This document shows positions 62,437 to 64,000 of a stretch of 64,000 nucleotides of DNA, one piece after another. The stretch lies in NCBI GenBank assembly GCA_016792805.1, contig JAEUHX010000060.1, forward strand, positions 1 through 64,000. The letters are read 5' to 3'. The notes under the pieces are model-generated. The model was not told where the DNA came from and did no database searches. It saw only the letters and a list, made by a program, of their open reading frames with translations. Position 1 is the stretch's first letter; every line of letters begins with the position of its first letter. The translations under genes were made by a program, and so were the position numbers. The DNA is from Planctomycetota bacterium. GTDB taxonomy: Bacteria > Planctomycetota > UBA1135 > JACQFD01.

Positions 62437-62783
62437 GGCGAGAGAATAGCGGGCGGTGGGGCCGGAGCTTCGGGGACGGACGTGGGAAGGACGCTTCAAG
62501 AGTCATCCGACCTGTGCGCGGGCCCCGTCGCCCATCGCTGCGTCTCCGCGTCCCCGCTGGAACTCCCGGGCTACGCCTGCGACGAGGTTCCTTGCGCTCG
62601 GCGACAAGTCCTCGCGCTCGCTTGGGGAGCACTTTCTCAGAGTTCTCTGGGCCCCCGACCGGGGTCTGCATCCGCGGTGCGTGGGGCATCGCAGAGGTGG
62701 AGCTCGCTTGACAGCTTGTTGTCTAGATTTAGATCTAGACATCGAGCGGGCAAACCCCCATTCTCCTGACCCTTGAGGTTCCT
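62437..62783 (+). other. Divergent intergenic region with dispersed 140-bp repeat, copy 3
   Basis: 347 bp without a gene. About 62503-62640 matches 15071-15212 (GTGCGCGGGCC, GGCTACGCCTGCG, CCTTGCGCT, TCCTCGCGCTCGCTT). The right part holds the promoter-operator region of the FAS1 gene. Confidence 0.6.
62708..62741 (+). promoter_or_regulatory. Promoter-like site overlapped by an 18-base palindromic operator, FAS1 gene
   Basis: TTGACA (62708-62713) is a perfect -35 box. TAGATC (62730-62735) lies 16 bp downstream as a possible -10. Over the -10 sits an inverted repeat with 9-bp arms, TGTCTAGAT (62720-62728) and ATCTAGACA (62733-62741), separated by TTAG. A repressor bound here would block the promoter. 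No known regulator consensus is recognised. Confidence 0.6.
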
Positions 62784-63713
62784 ATGATTTCGATGCCGAT
62801 TTCTCTGTTTGTGGCCGCCGGCGCTCTGGCGCTTGCTTCCACAGGGTTCTCCCCAATGGCTTCCGAAGGCGCCCCGGCGCGGTCGGTCGTCGCCGGCGAT
62901 CAGAAGGACGTCGTGGACACGGCGGTGGCCGCTGGATCCTTTCAGACGCTCGTCGCCGCGGTGAAGGCAGCCGGACTGGTGGAAACGTTGAAAGGGGCGG
63001 GTCCCTTCACCGTCTTCGCGCCCTCGGATGAAGCGTTCGCCAAGCTGCCGAAGGAGACGCTGGAGTCGCTGCTGAAGCCCGAGAACAAGGGCGCCCTCAC
63101 GTCCATTCTTACCTATCACGTGGTGCCCGGAAAAGTGATGGCGTCTGCCGTCACCAAGATCGACTTTGCGCCGACCGTGCAGGGCGGAGCGCTCCGAGTC
63201 GAGACAAGCGACGCGGGGGTGACGATCGACGGCGCTCGCGTGGTGAAGGCCGATATCGAGTGCGCCAATGGCGTGATCCATGTGATCGATCGGGTTGTGA
63301 TGCCGCGCACAAATATTGTGGAAACGGCCAAGGCGGCTTCGAGCTTCACCACACTTCTTCGCACGGCTGTCGCCGCTGAGCTGGCCGAGACGCTGGCGAC
63401 GGGCGGACCCTTCACGGTCTTCGCACCGACCGATGAAGCATTCGCGAAGCTTCCGAAAGCGACGCTGGAGTCGCTGCTGAAGCCCGAGAGCAAGGGCAAG
63501 CTCGCGGAAATTTTGAAGTTCCACGTCGTCGCCGGGCGCGTGCTTGCGAAAGACGTGGTGAAGATGTCCGCCGCACCGACGCTGCTCGGCCGCGAGGCTC
63601 GAATTGTGACAAAGGACGGCGCCGTGATGGTCGGAGATGCGAAGGTCCTCAAGACCGACATCCTCGCCGGCAACGGCGTGATCCATGTCATTGACACCGT
63701 GTTGATCCCGTAA
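62784..63713 (+). CDS. Exported protein with two FAS1 (fasciclin) domains
   Basis: 309 residues, with a signal peptide (SLFVAAGALALASTGFSP). Two FAS1 domains (about 40-172 and 175-309) each carry FTVFAP-S/T-DEAFAKLPK, an H-box (TYHVVPGK, KFHVVAGR) and GVIHVIDxV. The two halves share almost the same motif segments, pointing to a recent internal duplication. FAS1 proteins mediate adhesion or extracellular binding. A palindromic operator-like site and a strong terminator bracket the gene, so it is its own transcription unit. Confidence 0.9.
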   Translation: MISMPISLFVAAGALALASTGFSPMASEGAPARSVVAGDQKDVVDTAVAAGSFQTLVAAVKAAGLVETLKGAGPFTVFAPSDEAFAKLPKETLESLLKPENKGALTSILTYHVVPGKVMASAVTKIDFAPTVQGGALRVETSDAGVTIDGARVVKADIECANGVIHVIDRVVMPRTNIVETAKAASSFTTLLRTAVAAELAETLATGGPFTVFAPTDEAFAKLPKATLESLLKPESKGKLAEILKFHVVAGRVLAKDVVKMSAAPTLLGREARIVTKDGAVMVGDAKVLKTDILAGNGVIHVIDTVLIP

Positions 63714-63840
63714 CGGCTGTCTGTGAGCGGTCCCGGAGGCATGCGCCGCGGCCGCGATTCGACGATTCGATCAGTCGCTTCGCGCGGAATAGACCTTCCG
63801 CGCAGGTGAGGGCTCGCACTCCGAGGAACGGCGGAGTGCT

Positions 63841-63889
63841 AGGGTGCCGGTCAAGCGTTTCACGACGCGAGACCGGCGCCCTTTTTTAT
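63841..63889 (+). terminator. Intrinsic terminator after the FAS1 gene
   Basis: AGGGTGCCGGTC (63841-63852) pairs with GACCGGCGCCCT (63871-63882) with one G-T wobble. A run of T follows directly. It ends plus-strand transcription just before the convergent gene at 63894. Confidence 0.88.
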
Positions 63890-63893
63890 TGCA

Positions 63894-64000
63894 TCAGGCG
63901 ATCGCGAGTTCCAGGACGCCGCGTCTGCTCTCGATGGCTGAGCGATAGGCCGCCGTCGTCGCATGAGCGGCCTTCTCCCAAGTGTAGTCACTCATGAATC
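63894..64000 (-). CDS. C-terminal end of a probable glycosyltransferase (partial)
   Basis: 35 codons of a gene that enters from the right edge on the minus strand and stops at 63894. The text FMSDYTWEKAAHATTAAYRS matches the usual end of family 1/4 glycosyltransferases, where a WEKAA-like motif precedes the last helix. Only this end is visible, so the family and substrate are uncertain. Confidence 0.5.
   Translation of the reverse strand, partial: FMSDYTWEKAAHATTAAYRSAIESRRGVLELAIA

Overview
The window is a high-GC bacterial chromosome segment with dense gene packing and many GTG and TTG starts. A planctomycete-like bacterium (phylum Planctomycetota) is my best inference. The support is a secreted FG-GAP/VCBS protein, tandem Ser/Thr kinases with an N-terminal zinc ribbon, a MoxR-DUF58-BatA-VWA operon ending in a giant TPR protein, and an outer-membrane lipid A modification cluster. 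No rRNA or tRNA marker is present, so the phylum is not proven.

Layout. 1-716: repeats. 717-6822 (minus): arnT, arnC, a separate ArnA formyltransferase, a separate ArnA decarboxylase and arnD, which together make and transfer 4-amino-4-deoxy-L-arabinose onto lipid A; arnB is absent. 6872-8126: signal peptidase I and an SDR. 8393-11589: hybrid histidine kinase, moaD, moaE. 11711-14647: ETF-quinone oxidoreductase and a DadA-like oxidase. 14648-15695: a 1-kb repeat complex. 15696-17794 (minus): CPA2 antiporter and HAD phosphatase. 18029-20033: two exported proteins, the second interrupted by an in-frame TGA. 20116-36564: seven genes joined by six consecutive 4-bp ATGA/GTGA overlaps (aspartic-protease-like protein, membrane protein, MoxR, DUF58, BatA-like, VWA, 2179-residue TPR protein). 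36565-37190: repeats. 37191-39305 (minus): Mrp and a stand-alone MetH activation-domain protein. 39463-40628: rhodanese and queC. 40647-43112 (minus): DUF2339. 43184-43993: mazG, followed by a candidate structured RNA and a strong terminator. 44423-45427 (minus): fbp. 45515-51290: a probable cell-wall sugar cassette (SSS transporter, exported NagZ, serine hydrolase-NamZ fusion). 51318-54731 (minus): DUF4331, TPR and ECF sigma factor. 54920-57460: FG-GAP protein. 57447-62436 (minus): FHA-sigma54 activator, membrane protein and two Ser/Thr kinases. 62784-63713: double-FAS1 protein with a palindromic operator-like site. 63894-64000: 3' end of a probable glycosyltransferase.

The most unusual non-coding content is a family of GC-rich palindromic repeats built from successive hairpins with 2-3 nt loops. 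It fills three long gene-free stretches; the two with both neighbours visible lie between convergent genes, and one copy shows compensatory changes in a stem. A second repeat of about 140 bp occurs three times. Other points of interest are the TGA-interrupted reading frame at 19863, the pseudoknot-like RNA candidate after mazG, and the kinase-FHA-sigma54 module.
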